A DNA stretch of 5,307 bases from Saprospiraceae bacterium (lineage in GTDB: Bacteria > Bacteroidota > Bacteroidia > Chitinophagales > Saprospiraceae): the NCBI GenBank assembly GCA_014379065.1, contig JACMMM010000079.1, forward strand, positions 1-5,307. The letters are read 5' to 3'. Within the stretch, counting starts at the first letter, position 1. Each line of letters begins with the position of its first letter. The notes under the pieces were generated by a model. That model was not told where the DNA came from and ran no database searches. It saw only the letters and a program-made list of their open reading frames with translations. Below, in pieces: positions 5,185-5,307 of this stretch. A program made the translations under genes and the position numbers.

Positions 5185-5307
5185 TAAGGGTTTATGAAGG
5201 TTTATAAGGGTTTATGAAGGTTTATGAAGGTTGATAAGGGTTTATGAAGGTTTATGAAGGTTGATAAGGGTTGATGAAGGTTTATAAGGGTTGATAAGGG
5301 TTTATAA
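5171..5307. repeat. 10-bp tandem repeat array, unit TTKAT followed by GAAGG or AAGGG
   Basis: Thirteen full 10-bp units plus a 7-nt partial unit run without interruption to the window edge, so the array continues. Each unit is TTGAT or TTTAT followed by GAAGG (7 units) or AAGGG (6 units); all four combinations occur. There is also a 30-bp superunit: 5211-5240 is repeated exactly at 5241-5270. The array starts inside the DUF2306 coding sequence, gives its last four codons and stop, and contains TGA or TAA in all three plus frames, so it encodes no protein on that strand. The 10-bp period is close to one DNA helical turn. Confidence 0.95.

Noticed and set aside
5171..5307. CRISPR-like array or phage attachment site
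   Set aside because: Units are contiguous 10-mers without spacers, and no cas or integrase gene is present.

Overview
The window looks like a chromosomal stretch of a Bacteroidota bacterium, plausibly of the Saprospiria or Chitinophagia type. This is inferred from three things: the protein types (an NtrC-like regulator with a GAFTDA loop, an NtrY-like kinase, a DUF2306 protein), the lack of clear Shine-Dalgarno sequences, and upstream elements resembling the Bacteroidota promoter TTTG-N17-23-TAnnTTTG. Dense short tandem repeats between and inside genes fit the same picture. No RNA gene, CRISPR array or insertion sequence was seen.

Layout from left to right: (1) a heptameric tandem array at 1-106 that runs into the 3' end of (2) a minus-strand sensor histidine kinase, 95-1513, whose ATP-binding domain carries a second, in-frame repeat block at about 334-424; (3) a plus-strand, probably exported PAP2-family phosphatase, 1582-2328; (4) a minus-strand sigma-54-dependent NtrC-family response regulator, 2319-3695, whose 3' end overlaps the PAP2 gene tail to tail by 10 bp; (5) a 101-bp gap with a candidate promoter, an A-tract and a perfect GTCCG-N4-CGGAC palindrome; (6) a minus-strand ECF-type sigma factor, 3797-4396; (7) a 191-bp divergent spacer; (8) a plus-strand DUF2306 membrane protein, 4588-5184, whose last four codons and stop lie in (9) a 10-bp tandem array, 5171-5307, that continues past the window.

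The kinase and the response regulator are probably partners in one two-component system: a membrane sensor phosphorylates the receiver domain of an activator that opens sigma-54 promoters. Their genes lie in the same direction but are split by the oppositely oriented PAP2 gene, as in a 'noncontiguous operon'. A transcript joining the two would be antisense to PAP2. The ECF sigma factor lies upstream on the same strand without an anti-sigma gene in view. The DUF2306 gene is transcribed away from it.

The most unusual content is the repeats. Three different arrays share a GTTGA or GTTTA core. One inserts about 31 residues into a kinase domain without breaking the frame, and the other two supply the stop codons of the genes they abut.
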